The notes under the pieces were generated by a model. That model ran no database searches and had not been told where the DNA came from. It was given only the letters and a program-made list of their open reading frames with translations. A stretch of 64,000 bases of DNA from NCBI RefSeq assembly GCF_003063265.1, contig NZ_NERU01000017.1, positions 35,207 to 99,206 of the forward strand, in the 5' to 3' direction. This DNA is from Limnohabitans sp. WS1. Lineage in GTDB: Bacteria; Pseudomonadota; Gammaproteobacteria; Burkholderiales; Burkholderiaceae_C. The translations under genes were made by a program, and so were the position numbers. Shown one piece after another: positions 40,910-49,265 of this stretch (position 1 is its first letter; each line of letters begins with the position of its first letter).

Positions 40910-42055
40910 TCAGGACGCTAACTCGTATGCCGTGTTGCGCCCGCCACCCTCCAAGCGGCGCAACACGCCCCGCGCCAACAAGTCATTGATATCGCGCAAG
41001 GCCGTGTCAGCCGAACATTTGCCCAGGGTGGCCCACTTGGCGTTGGTCAGCTTGCCGTCCATGCCGTCGAGCACGCGGTTGAGCACCAGCGTCTGCCGTG
41101 CATTCATTGGCGTGTCTGCCCAGCGTTGCCAAAACTTCGCCTTGTCCAACACACCCGCCAGCAAACCATCAGCGCCCTGCACCGCACGCAGCAAGCAGGC
41201 CAAAAACCACTGCAGCCATGGCGTCACGTCCATCGTGCCGCGTTGGGTGATTTCGAGTTGTTCGTAATACTGTTTGCGCTCGCGCTGAATTTGCGCACTC
41301 AGGCTGTAAAACCGTTGAGCAGAGCCTTCTGCTCGGGCCAAGGCCATGTCGCCCACGGCTCGGCTGATGCGGCCATTGCCGTCGTCAAACGGGTGCAAGG
41401 TCACCAGCCACAAATGCGCCAACCCAGCGTGCACCAGCGCATCCCCCAAAGGCCCGGCATTGAACCACTCCAAAAACGCGTCTGTTTGTGCGGGCAAGGT
41501 GTGGGCGGGTGGTGCCTCAAAGTGCACCTTTTCGCGCCCCACCGGTCCCGAGACCACTTGCATCGGACCCGCTGCATCGTTGCGCCAGTTGCCCACCTGA
41601 ATCCGCAGACGGCCGCTGAAGCCGGTGGGAAACAGCGCTGCATCCCAACCAAACAAGCGCTCGGCCGTGAGCGGCTGGGCGTGTTGCTGCGTGGCGTCCA
41701 ACACCATGTCCACCACACCATCCACATGGCGGTCAGCGGGCGCAAGCGCGCCAATGTCCACCCCCAACTTGCGAGCAATGGACGAGCGCACCGCCTCCAA
41801 GTTGAGCGTTTCGCCCTCAATGGCGCTGGTGGTGATGACCTCTTGCGTCAAAACCTGCAAAGTCGCCAGATCGCGCTGTGCCAACCCCAAATGCGCCATC
41901 CGCCCCACCAACTCGCCTTGCGCACGGTGCAACTGTGCCACCGGCCCGGCCAAGGCAGCCGCGTCATAACGCCACTGCGGCCAGTCGGGGCGCTGCCAGA
42001 GGTAAGTGCGTTTGCGGGGAGTCTTGTCGGCGAACATGCGGTGATTATGCGCCAT
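40910..42055 (-). CDS. Fic family protein (class II, DUF4172-type N-terminus)
   Basis: About 381 residues. The N-terminus YLWQRPDWPQWRYD is typical of DUF4172-Fic proteins, the self-inhibitory motif is TTSAIEGE and the active site is HPFDDGNGR. Such enzymes transfer AMP (or another nucleotide moiety) to target proteins and the Glu of the inhibitory motif keeps them off. A C-terminal winged helix (VLDGMDGKLTNAKWATLG, LRDINDLLARGVLRR) suggests DNA binding or autoregulation. Start is uncertain: GTG 42061, ATG 42055 or ATG 42037, all within an operator-like repeat array. Confidence 0.87.
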   Translation of the reverse strand: MAHNHRMFADKTPRKRTYLWQRPDWPQWRYDAAALAGPVAQLHRAQGELVGRMAHLGLAQRDLATLQVLTQEVITTSAIEGETLNLEAVRSSIARKLGVDIGALAPADRHVDGVVDMVLDATQQHAQPLTAERLFGWDAALFPTGFSGRLRIQVGNWRNDAAGPMQVVSGPVGREKVHFEAPPAHTLPAQTDAFLEWFNAGPLGDALVHAGLAHLWLVTLHPFDDGNGRISRAVGDMALARAEGSAQRFYSLSAQIQRERKQYYEQLEITQRGTMDVTPWLQWFLACLLRAVQGADGLLAGVLDKAKFWQRWADTPMNARQTLVLNRVLDGMDGKLTNAKWATLGKCSADTALRDINDLLARGVLRRLEGGGRNTAYELAS

Positions 42056-42099
42056 ATTCACCGCATATATTGCGGTGAATAATCGAGTAATTCACCGCA
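42037..42099. promoter_or_regulatory. Operator-like array of four ATTCACCGCA half sites at the fic start
   Basis: ATTCACCGCA (42056-42065), TATAT, TGCGGTGAAT (42071-42080) is a perfect 25-bp palindrome. Another ATTCACCGCA follows at 42090-42099 and a near copy TGCGGTGATT lies at 42037-42046. The array covers the possible fic starts. The Fic C-terminal winged helix is a candidate ligand, which would make fic autoregulated. Confidence 0.65.
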
Positions 42100-42182
42100 A
42101 CAGATTCCATACCTGTGTTGTTCAGTTCTACAACCTAGTTCAGCCAAAATCAATCGATGTGCGCAATGCGATACTTAAATGA

Positions 42183-42202
42183 CCATGGGGCACAACCCAT
42201 GG
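42183..42202. promoter_or_regulatory. Palindrome upstream of the GIY-YIG gene
   Basis: CCATGGG, 6 bp, CCCATGG is a perfect 7-bp inverted repeat 38 bp before the GIY-YIG start. It could be an operator controlling the nuclease or an mRNA hairpin; no C-protein gene is seen. Confidence 0.45.
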
Positions 42203-42240
42203 CCATCCAATAAAAATCAGAAGTTTTCAGGAGGTTTCCC

Positions 42241-42819
42241 ATGGCAACAGACTTTGCCTTTCGCAAAAAAGCGATGAAGGAGCTGCCCACCAGCACCGGC
42301 GTTTATGTCTTGTGCGATTTGGACGAAGTGCCGATTTATGTCGGCCAATCCAAAGATGGCATCCGATCACGCGTATCGCGACACTTGACTTCGGCCAGGT
42401 CGGACATCATCGCAAACCGCCAAATCGATGTGTGGGAAATTGCCTATGTTTGGGCCTATCCCATTGCCGATGTTCAGGACATCACACCCACTGAAAACCG
42501 GCTGTATCACCACTTCAATAAAAAGTCGAAATTGATGAACGGCACGGTGCCGCGCACACCAGAGAAAGCCCCCATTCCCAAGGCTGCCGTCAAGGTTCAG
42601 GTGATGTCAGACAAAGAAATTGCCGAACGAAAAACACCAGAACAACGCCTGCCGCGACAAGCCAACCACTACGCGCAAATCGTGGGTCACTTTTTGGCCG
42701 TGAAAAATTCAACGCAAATTGCTGGCGCTATGGATGCACACTTTCAACGCCTGAACAAGTACCACTCTTTGCTGGTTAAATCGGCTGTGTCGTATTCAGA
42801 TGACGGTGCCGAGAGCTGA
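42241..42819 (+). CDS. GIY-YIG nuclease, candidate restriction endonuclease
   Basis: 192 residues with an ideal ribosome binding site (AGGAGG, 6 bp before ATG). The catalytic core appears as GVYVLCDLDEVPIYVGQS (GIY and YIG strands), Arg in IRSRVSRHL and Glu in PTENRLYHHF. A C-terminal extension (about 95-192) has basic, helical character and could give sequence specificity. The next gene is a cytosine-5 methyltransferase 71 bp downstream, so the pair fits a type II restriction-modification system with a GIY-YIG enzyme, as known for Eco29kI-like nucleases. Similarity to Eco29kI itself was not established. Confidence 0.75.
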   Translation: MATDFAFRKKAMKELPTSTGVYVLCDLDEVPIYVGQSKDGIRSRVSRHLTSARSDIIANRQIDVWEIAYVWAYPIADVQDITPTENRLYHHFNKKSKLMNGTVPRTPEKAPIPKAAVKVQVMSDKEIAERKTPEQRLPRQANHYAQIVGHFLAVKNSTQIAGAMDAHFQRLNKYHSLLVKSAVSYSDDGAES

Positions 42820-42890
42820 AAGTCACGCACCACAAGCGGCTCGATAGCACTTAAAATAACTGTACAAATAGACAGCATTGGGTGATCAAC

Positions 42891-44039
42891 ATGCACAGTT
42901 TTTACGAATTTTTTGCTGGCGGCGGTATGGCACGGGCTGGACTGGGTTCGGATTGGCAGTGCTTGTTTGCCAACGACATCAGTGCAAGCAAGGGGCATTC
43001 TTACAGCGCCAACTGGGGTGACGAGCACCTTTCGGTGAAAGACATTTACAACGTACAAGCCAAAGAACTTCCGGCAAATGCCGACATGGCATGGGGCTCG
43101 TTTCCATGCCAAGACCTTTCACTGGCAGGCGATGGTGCTGGGCTTGAAGGTGAACGCTCAGGTGCTTTTTGGGGGTTTTGGAAATTGATCTGCGACCTCG
43201 ATGCCGAAGGCCGCAAACCCAAGATGGTCGTTTTGGAAAACGTGTTCGGCGCTCTCACTTCGCGGGATGGCAAAGACTTCGAACTGATTGCCAAAGCCAT
43301 CGCATCACAGGGCTACCTGGTGGGTGCCATGCTGATCGATGCCATTCACTTTTTGCCCCAATCCAGGCCACGCTTGTTCATCGTAGGGGTCGATGCCCAT
43401 CTGAAATTGCCCGAGTTCTCGCACACCCACACCCCCAACCCCGCATGGCACCCTGCCGCCATGATCCGAGCGCACAACCGTTTGACGGGTGAGGCCAAAG
43501 CTGCATGGCGTTGGTGGTCGGTCCCGCAAAACGAGAAACCCCTGCTCACCCTTGAGAGTTTGATTGAAACCCATCCGCAAAGTGTGCAATGGCATTCAGA
43601 GCAAGAAACGCAGCAACTGCTGGGCATGATGACTCCTCTGCACCGCAGAAAAGTTCTTGCAGCGCAAGCATCGCCATCACCTCGCGTGGGCACCATTTAC
43701 AAACGCACACGCGACGGCGTGCAAAGAGCAGAGGTTCGCTTTGACGGCGTTGCCGGATGTTTGCGCACACCAGGTGGTGGCTCCAGCAGGCAAACCATCA
43801 TGGTGGTTCACGGCAACAGCATCAAAAGTCGCTTGATTTCATCTCGCGAAGCAGCTCGTTTGATGGGCCTGTCCGACGACTACAAGTTGCCCGAGAAATA
43901 CAACGAGGCCTATCACCTCTTGGGCGATGGGGTTGCTGTGCCTGTCGTCAAACACTTGAGTCAACATCTCTTGCTCCCCATCGTCCAGCTGAATCACCTG
44001 TCGAGCCATCAAGGCCAGAAACTCCCTCGAGCAGCCTGA
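42891..44039 (+). CDS. DNA (cytosine-5-)-methyltransferase
   Basis: 382 residues. Motif I FYEFFAGGGMARAGL, motif IV with the catalytic Cys FPCQDLSLAG, motif VI VLENVFG, motif VIII QSRPRLFIVG, motif IX SREAARLMGL and motif X YHLLGDGVAVPVV are in order. Residues about 185-310 hold the target recognition domain. Its recognition sequence cannot be predicted. An in-frame GTG at 42882 could add three residues. It would protect host DNA against the preceding nuclease. Confidence 0.93.
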   Translation: MHSFYEFFAGGGMARAGLGSDWQCLFANDISASKGHSYSANWGDEHLSVKDIYNVQAKELPANADMAWGSFPCQDLSLAGDGAGLEGERSGAFWGFWKLICDLDAEGRKPKMVVLENVFGALTSRDGKDFELIAKAIASQGYLVGAMLIDAIHFLPQSRPRLFIVGVDAHLKLPEFSHTHTPNPAWHPAAMIRAHNRLTGEAKAAWRWWSVPQNEKPLLTLESLIETHPQSVQWHSEQETQQLLGMMTPLHRRKVLAAQASPSPRVGTIYKRTRDGVQRAEVRFDGVAGCLRTPGGGSSRQTIMVVHGNSIKSRLISSREAARLMGLSDDYKLPEKYNEAYHLLGDGVAVPVVKHLSQHLLLPIVQLNHLSSHQGQKLPRAA

Positions 44040-44069
44040 GTTTGGAATCTACATGGACTGCAACTGGCA

Positions 44070-44675
44070 TCACCCCAACCGCCGATACCCCCACCCCACC
44101 CGCATCCCCGTGGTGATGGCACACAAGCCCGCAAACCCATAAGCCAACACCGCAAAGTGTTCATGCCAGATGCACATGGCGGCGAAGACCACGATGGTTT
44201 CGGTGGCTTCGGTCAGGCCGCCCAAGAAGTAAAAGCTTTTGCCCGGCAAGGCGGTGTCGGTCAGGCCACGTTTTTCGGCCAGTGCGGCAAACGCCAAGAA
44301 GCTGCTGCCGGTGCCGATGAAGCTGGCCAGCAGGGCTGCGGCGGGCAGGGCGTTGGTGGCGGGGTTGGCCACCGCAAAGGCCAGGGGGATGGCGGCGTAG
44401 AACACAAAGTCGAGCGCAATGTCCAGGAAGCCGCCCGCGTCGGTGGGCTGGGTCAGGCGGGCCACGCTGCCGTCCAGGCCGTCGAGCAAGCGCGAGGCCA
44501 GCAGCAGCGCCAAGCCCCACCACCACGCTTGCAGCGCAATGGCCACGGCGGCGGCCATGCCGATGGCAAAGCCCAGCCAGGTCAGCGCGTCGGCGCTGAT
44601 GCCGGCGCGCACCAAGCCGCGTGCGGCAGCGTTCAGCGCGGGGCGCAAGAGGGTTTGTGCGTGACGGTCAAACAT
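44070..44675 (-). CDS. ynjF: CDP-alcohol phosphatidyltransferase family protein YnjF
   Basis: 201 residues with about five or six membrane helices. The CDP-alcohol motif is LLDGLDGSVARLTQPTDAGG then FLDIALD, giving the expected DG, AR and two-Asp set, though the spacer between AR and the next G looks one residue shorter than the textbook x8. The family joins a CDP-alcohol to another alcohol to form phospholipids. It is the last gene of the ynjBCDF operon, overlapping ynjD by 8 bp, as in E. coli order (without ynjE). Product unknown. Confidence 0.85.
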   Translation of the reverse strand: MFDRHAQTLLRPALNAAARGLVRAGISADALTWLGFAIGMAAAVAIALQAWWWGLALLLASRLLDGLDGSVARLTQPTDAGGFLDIALDFVFYAAIPLAFAVANPATNALPAAALLASFIGTGSSFLAFAALAEKRGLTDTALPGKSFYFLGGLTEATETIVVFAAMCIWHEHFAVLAYGFAGLCAITTGMRVGWGYRRLG

Positions 44676-45402
44676 GGTTGGGGCTTTCTTCGGCGGTGGC
44701 GCGCAAGTGCAGCACGCGCTGCGGGTCGGCCACGTCTTGTTCGTCGTGCGTGACCAGCACCACGGGGATGCGCCGCTCGCGCACATGCGCAAACACCCAC
44801 GGGCGCAGCTGGGCGCGCAGGGCGGCGTCGAGTTTGGAAAACGGCTCGTCGAGCAACAGAGCTTGCGGCTCAGCCAACAAAGCGCGCATGAGCGCCACCC
44901 GCGCACGTTGCCCGCCCGAGAGCGTGGACGGGTCGCGCTCGCCCATGCCGCTCAGCTCGGCTTCTTGCAGCGCTTGTTGCACGCGGGCTTGGCGTTGCGC
45001 GGTGCTGCCCTTGTTGCCGCTGGCGTCACTGACGGGCACGGCAAACAGCAGGTTCTCGGCCACCGACATGTGCGGGAAGAGCAAGGCGTCTTGAAAAACC
45101 AAACCCACACCGCGTTGATGAGTGGACAGGTGCGAAAGTTCGCGGCCATTGAGTTGCACCGAGCCTTGCAATTGCAGGGGCTGCAGCCCTTCGGACACGC
45201 TGGCCAGCGTGCCCGCTATGGCCGCGAGCACCGAGCTTTTGCCGCAGCCGCTCGGGCCCATGAGCGTGAGGATTTCGCCGGGCGGCACATGAAGGCGCAG
45301 GCCGCTCACCAGCGCGTGACGCGCGCTGCCCAAGCGTTCGATGTGAACGTGCAGGCCGTCGTTCATGCCGTGATGCACGGCATCTTGTGGGGTGTCGGTC
45401 AA
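44668..45402 (-). CDS. ynjD: ABC transporter ATP-binding protein YnjD
   Basis: 244 residues. Walker A MGPSGCGKSS, signature TLSGGQRARVALMRALL, Walker B ALLLDEPFSKLD, switch TVTHDEQDV-like (LVTHDEQD). It energises the YnjC permease. The start overlaps the permease stop by 4 bp. Confidence 0.9.
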   Translation of the reverse strand: MTDTPQDAVHHGMNDGLHVHIERLGSARHALVSGLRLHVPPGEILTLMGPSGCGKSSVLAAIAGTLASVSEGLQPLQLQGSVQLNGRELSHLSTHQRGVGLVFQDALLFPHMSVAENLLFAVPVSDASGNKGSTAQRQARVQQALQEAELSGMGERDPSTLSGGQRARVALMRALLAEPQALLLDEPFSKLDAALRAQLRPWVFAHVRERRIPVVLVTHDEQDVADPQRVLHLRATAEESPNHV

Positions 45403-47162
45403 GGTGTGGCTTTCATGGGGGCGATCTTCTCAAATCGGCGGGGCCTGCCCAGCCACGCGGCCAGCGCGAAGGCCAGGATGGGCAAGAGCATTTGCAGCGC
45501 AGCGTAGGCGCTCATGAGCGAGCGTTGCGCGCCCGCAGCCAAGGTGACGGCTTCGGTGGTGACGGTGGCAAAGCGGCCCGCGCCCACGTAGAGCGTGGGC
45601 AGGTATTGCGCCACGCTGACCGCAAAGCCCACGGCCCAAGCCGAGGCGATGGCGCGTTGGAGCAGCGGCCACTTCACGCGCCACAAATACACCCAGCGGC
45701 CATGGCCCAAGCTGGCCACCAGCGCGGCTTGGCGCGGGTCCACCGCCTGATACGCGGGCACCAGCGCCAGCAGCACATAGGGCAAGACCATGACCGCGTG
45801 CGCCAGGCTCAGGCCCAGCCATTGGCCTTCAAGCCGGGTGTGCAGCGCCAGGCTGTACAAGCCCACCACCCACAGCACCGAGGGCAAGACCAGCGGCAAC
45901 AAGAACCAGGGTTGCAAGGCCTGCTGCCAGCGGCGCGGGGCCAGCTCCAGCCAGGCCACCGACCACAACAAACACACACTCGCCGACGCCACGCCCAGGC
46001 CCAAGGTGGTCCACACGGTGTGCGCGCTGCTGGCCACTTGTTGCCAGGCGCCCAGCGTCCACAGCTCGGGCCACACTTGGGGGAAAGGCCACACCCCCGA
46101 GACACTGCCCACGGTCAGGGCCAACCAGACGGCGGCGTAAATGGTGAGGATGGTGGTCCACAGGACATTCGGCGGCCAAACCCCCACAAAAACTGCCTTA
46201 GGTAGGCGCCTTGCCCCGGCCAACTTCAGGCGCTTGCCATGCTCCAACATTCGCCGCGAGGGCGCGGCTCCTACAAATCTACCCGCCACCACCCCCACCA
46301 CCAACACCGTGCCCGTCAACCACCCCGCCGCCGCCACGCCTTGCGCTTGCGTGAGCAGGTCGGCATCGCTCAGCCATTGCCAGGCCAACACTGCCAAGGT
46401 GGGCGGTGTGGCGGGGCCGATGATGAGCGCCATGTCGACCACCGTGAGGCCATAGGCCAACACCGCCAGCAGCGGCCAGCGCAGGCGCGGGGCCAGTTGC
46501 GGCCAGACGATTTGTGCAAAGGCTTGTGCGGGGGTGCGGCCCAGGGTTTGGGCCAGGGCGTATTCGGCTTGCCAGCGGCGGCGCAGGTCTTCGCGCTGCA
46601 TTTGGGTGGCGGCCACCCACAACAAAAACGGCACCTCTTTGAGCCACAGCGCCAGGATCAGCCCCAGGCCCCACGGGTCTTGCGTGGTGAACCACGGCGG
46701 CGGTGCGTCAAAGCCGGTGAGGCCCGGCGACACCAGCCGCAGCGCCCAGCCGCTGGGCGAGAGCCACAGCACCAGCCCGATGGCCATGGCCGCGTGCGGC
46801 GTGGCCAGCAAGGCAGGCAGATGCGACAGCCAGCGGCCCAGCTGTTGGCGGATGAAGCCACTGGCCAGCACATGCGCCACCGTGATCCACGCCAGCGCGG
46901 TCGAAGCCAGCCCGGTCCACAGCGTCATGCCCCAGGCGCGCCAGGTTTGCGGGTCGGCCCACAGGGCCTGCCAGGCGGCGGCGTCAAAGGCTTGTGTCAG
47001 TGCCAAGCCAAGCGCCCACAGCATGGGCAGACCCGCTAACGCGGCCAGCAGCAAAGTCCCAAGCACCTTCACAGAGCGTAGGTCGGTGGCTTCAGCCCCG
47101 ACATGGGTTGCAGCCAAGGGCTGTGTCGCAGCTGAAGCTCCGACCTGCAAAAATGACGGCAA
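45399..47162 (-). CDS. ynjC: ABC transporter permease YnjC (two fused permease halves), with translated repeats
   Basis: Up to 587 residues, longer than E. coli YnjC (about 511). Two permease halves each carry an ATPase-contact loop (AEYALAQTLGRTPAQAFAQI and ALVASLGHGRWVYLWRVKWP). Two parts of the frame are repeat DNA: the N-terminal 30 residues (GASAATQPLAATHVGAEATD) come from the repeat at 47078-47214, so the true start may be the GTG at 47072 (or 47066), and the linker between halves (about GAAPSRRMLEHGKRLKLAGA to RRLPKA) comes from the repeat at 46202-46274. No good ribosome binding site was found for any start. Confidence 0.85.
   Translation of the reverse strand: MPSFLQVGASAATQPLAATHVGAEATDLRSVKVLGTLLLAALAGLPMLWALGLALTQAFDAAAWQALWADPQTWRAWGMTLWTGLASTALAWITVAHVLASGFIRQQLGRWLSHLPALLATPHAAMAIGLVLWLSPSGWALRLVSPGLTGFDAPPPWFTTQDPWGLGLILALWLKEVPFLLWVAATQMQREDLRRRWQAEYALAQTLGRTPAQAFAQIVWPQLAPRLRWPLLAVLAYGLTVVDMALIIGPATPPTLAVLAWQWLSDADLLTQAQGVAAAGWLTGTVLVVGVVAGRFVGAAPSRRMLEHGKRLKLAGARRLPKAVFVGVWPPNVLWTTILTIYAAVWLALTVGSVSGVWPFPQVWPELWTLGAWQQVASSAHTVWTTLGLGVASASVCLLWSVAWLELAPRRWQQALQPWFLLPLVLPSVLWVVGLYSLALHTRLEGQWLGLSLAHAVMVLPYVLLALVPAYQAVDPRQAALVASLGHGRWVYLWRVKWPLLQRAIASAWAVGFAVSVAQYLPTLYVGAGRFATVTTEAVTLAAGAQRSLMSAYAALQMLLPILAFALAAWLGRPRRFEKIAPMKATP
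46202..46274. repeat. REP-like palindrome translated inside ynjC
   Basis: The arms GTAGGCGCCTTGCCCC and CGCGAGGGCGCGGCTCCTAC (plus strand) pair imperfectly and resemble the core of the MITE and the 62.9-63.6 kb units. It is read through in frame on the minus strand as the linker between the two permease halves. Confidence 0.6.
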
Positions 47163-47214
47163 GAATGACTCGTGGTCATCCAGGGCTTTGTCGGGGCTGA
47201 AGCCACCGACCTAC
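47078..47214. repeat. Palindromic repeat of a second family at the ynjB/ynjC junction
   Basis: Perfect 25-bp inverted arms at 47078-47102 (starting GTAGGTCGGTGG) and 47190-47214 (ending CCACCGACCTAC), separated by 87 bp. A decayed third copy (GCAGCTGAAGCTCCGACCTG) lies at about 47130. The element lies between the ynjB stop (47235) and the ynjC body and supplies the extended N-terminal codons of ynjC. Confidence 0.75.
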
Positions 47215-47234
47215 AAGGGCACACACTGGGCATG

Positions 47235-48455
47235 TCACACGCCGTAACGGCGGGTCCACTCTTTTTCGAGTGCATCGACCCACGAGGCGTGGGGCTCGGG
47301 CAGCGCGGGGGCGCTCTGGGCCAGTTGCCCGGGGCGCACAGCCGAAGCAAATCGGGCGCGTTCGGCGGCAGGCAAGCGCGCCACATCCAGCACGGTGGGG
47401 TCGCCCCACACGTCGATGTCGGCCTTGCGCGCCTGCGCAACCGGCGAGAGCAAAAAGTTGGCCACCACTTGCGCACCGGCTTTGCTGGGCGCGTTGTACG
47501 GAATGGCCACAAAGTGCGTGTTGCCAATCGTGCCCTTGGCGAACTGCCAGCTTTGCACCGTGGGGGGCAGGCGTTTGGCGGCGATTTCGTTGGCCGCTTC
47601 GTTGGGGTTGAACGTGAGGGCCAGCAGCAGCTCGCCGTCGGCCATCATCTGGCGCTGCGCGGCGGAGTTTTGCGGGAACTGTTTGCCGCCGCGCCACAAG
47701 TGTGGGTGCAGCGCATCCAGAAAGCGCCACAGGGGTGCGGCTTGCGCTTCCAATGCGGCGGCTGTGACGGGTTGGGCCAGCGCTTTCACATCCGGCGCGT
47801 GTTCGATCAAGGCCTGCTTGACGAAGGTGGTGCCATGGAAGTTGGGCGGGCGCGGGTAAGTGATGCGCCCAGGCTGGCTGCGGGCGAGGGCCAGCAACTC
47901 CCCCATGCTTTGCGGCAGTTGCGGCAGTTGGGGCAGGCGTTTGGCGTCGGCAAAAAACGTGAGCTGCGCCATGCCCCAGGGAGATTCCAGACCATCCGTT
48001 GGCACCGAAAAATCCACCAGCGTGGTCGGTTTGCCCACGGTGTCTACCCACTGGAAGTTGGGCAAGGTTGGCGCAAAGGGCGCAGACAACAGGCCATCGC
48101 GTTTCATGGCGGCAAAGTTTTCACCGTTGATCCAGATGAGGTCCACTGTGCCTTCGGTATCTTTGCGGCCGGCTTGTTTTTCGGCGCGCACACGCTTGAC
48201 CACATCGGCCGCATCGCTGATCTTGACGTGCTGTAGCTTGACGCCGAAGTCGCGCTGCAACTCACCCGCCACCCATTGCAAGTAAGCGTTGATGCGTTCG
48301 CTGCCTGCCCAGGCGTTGAAGTAAACGGTTTGGCCGCGAGCGGCGCGCAGAGTGTCGGGCCATGGGGTGGCTGCATGGACAGCCCACGGGGTCAAGGCGG
48401 TCGCCCCCAACAGAGTCAGGGCTTGGCGGCGGTTGGTGAGCAAAGTGGCGTTCAT
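47235..48455 (-). CDS. ynjB: ABC transporter substrate-binding protein YnjB
   Basis: 406 residues. Signal peptide with Arg pair (NRRQALTLLGATALTPWAVH). The mature protein reads TVYFNAWAGSERINAYLQWV, DLIWINGENFAAMKRDGLL and ITYPRPPNFHGTTFVKQALI, as in YnjB/COG4134 receptors. Ligand unknown. It is 53 bp downstream of ccdA, and 72 bp from the longest ynjC frame, the gap being the palindromic repeat. Confidence 0.9.
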   Translation of the reverse strand: MNATLLTNRRQALTLLGATALTPWAVHAATPWPDTLRAARGQTVYFNAWAGSERINAYLQWVAGELQRDFGVKLQHVKISDAADVVKRVRAEKQAGRKDTEGTVDLIWINGENFAAMKRDGLLSAPFAPTLPNFQWVDTVGKPTTLVDFSVPTDGLESPWGMAQLTFFADAKRLPQLPQLPQSMGELLALARSQPGRITYPRPPNFHGTTFVKQALIEHAPDVKALAQPVTAAALEAQAAPLWRFLDALHPHLWRGGKQFPQNSAAQRQMMADGELLLALTFNPNEAANEIAAKRLPPTVQSWQFAKGTIGNTHFVAIPYNAPSKAGAQVVANFLLSPVAQARKADIDVWGDPTVLDVARLPAAERARFASAVRPGQLAQSAPALPEPHASWVDALEKEWTRRYGV

Positions 48456-48508
48456 GAAATGGATGTGAGGGTCAAGAAACAGTTGAAGGAAATGTACCTC
48501 AAGGGTCT

Positions 48509-49237
48509 TCAAAACAGCGTGGTGGCTCGCAACCAGGCTTCGGGCAGCAAGGGCACTATTTGCGCCTCTAACCACTTGTCGCCGCCACTGGCAATGGCCA
48601 GACCGGCCAGAAAGATCAAACCGCCAAACACTTTCTTGACCTTGTCCCCATGCGCCAGCACTTTGTCGCGCACAGCCTGAAAGCCCCGGCGCGAGGCGTA
48701 AGCCACCACCACCAAAGGCAAGGCCGCACCCAGACCGAACAGACCCAGCACAAGCCCGCCGCGCAGCGCACCGCCTTCGCTGGCCACCAGCGTCAAGGCC
48801 GATGCCAACAAAGGGCCGGAGCAAGGGCTCCAAACCAAGCCCAACACCGCGCCCAAAAGCAGCGCCCCCCACAGCGTGTCCCCCTGCAGGCGCGAAGACA
48901 CGTTGTTGGCACCACTGGCCAGCGGCATCATCCATTGGGTGAAGCGCTCATTGAGCGCAGGCACCCACATCATCACGCCCAAGGCCATCAGCAGCACGGC
49001 GCCAAATAAGCGCACATGGTCGCTGTCCAGGCCAATCACCGGCCCCAAGGCACCGATCACAACGCCTATGCCCGCAAAAGACAAAGCCATGCCCAAGCCC
49101 ATGGCCACAGGGGCCAGGCGGTTGCCCTGTGCAGCCCCACCCAGGACCATGGGCAAGATGGGAAAAACGCAAGGCGACAAAGTGGTCAAGCTGCCGGCCA
49201 GCAAGCTCAAACCCAGGTGACTGATGGCCAAATCCAT
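48509..49237 (-). CDS. CcdA/DsbD-like thiol-disulfide membrane transporter
   Basis: 242 residues, about six membrane helices. The two redox cysteines are in SPCVFPILP (helix 1) and WSPCSGPLL (helix 4), as in CcdA. It moves reducing power from cytoplasmic thioredoxin to periplasmic thiols. GAGGAGC precedes the ATG. The thioredoxin-like gene 28 bp upstream is the natural periplasmic partner. Confidence 0.9.
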   Translation of the reverse strand: MDLAISHLGLSLLAGSLTTLSPCVFPILPMVLGGAAQGNRLAPVAMGLGMALSFAGIGVVIGALGPVIGLDSDHVRLFGAVLLMALGVMMWVPALNERFTQWMMPLASGANNVSSRLQGDTLWGALLLGAVLGLVWSPCSGPLLASALTLVASEGGALRGGLVLGLFGLGAALPLVVVAYASRRGFQAVRDKVLAHGDKVKKVFGGLIFLAGLAIASGGDKWLEAQIVPLLPEAWLRATTLF

Positions 49238-49265
49238 GAGGTGCTCCTCAAATCAGGTGGCATGT

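Noticed and set aside
42241..42819. GIY-YIG gene as a homing endonuclease
   Set aside because: It is not inside an intron or intein and precedes a DNA methyltransferase, which fits restriction-modification better. UvrC-like identity is excluded by length.
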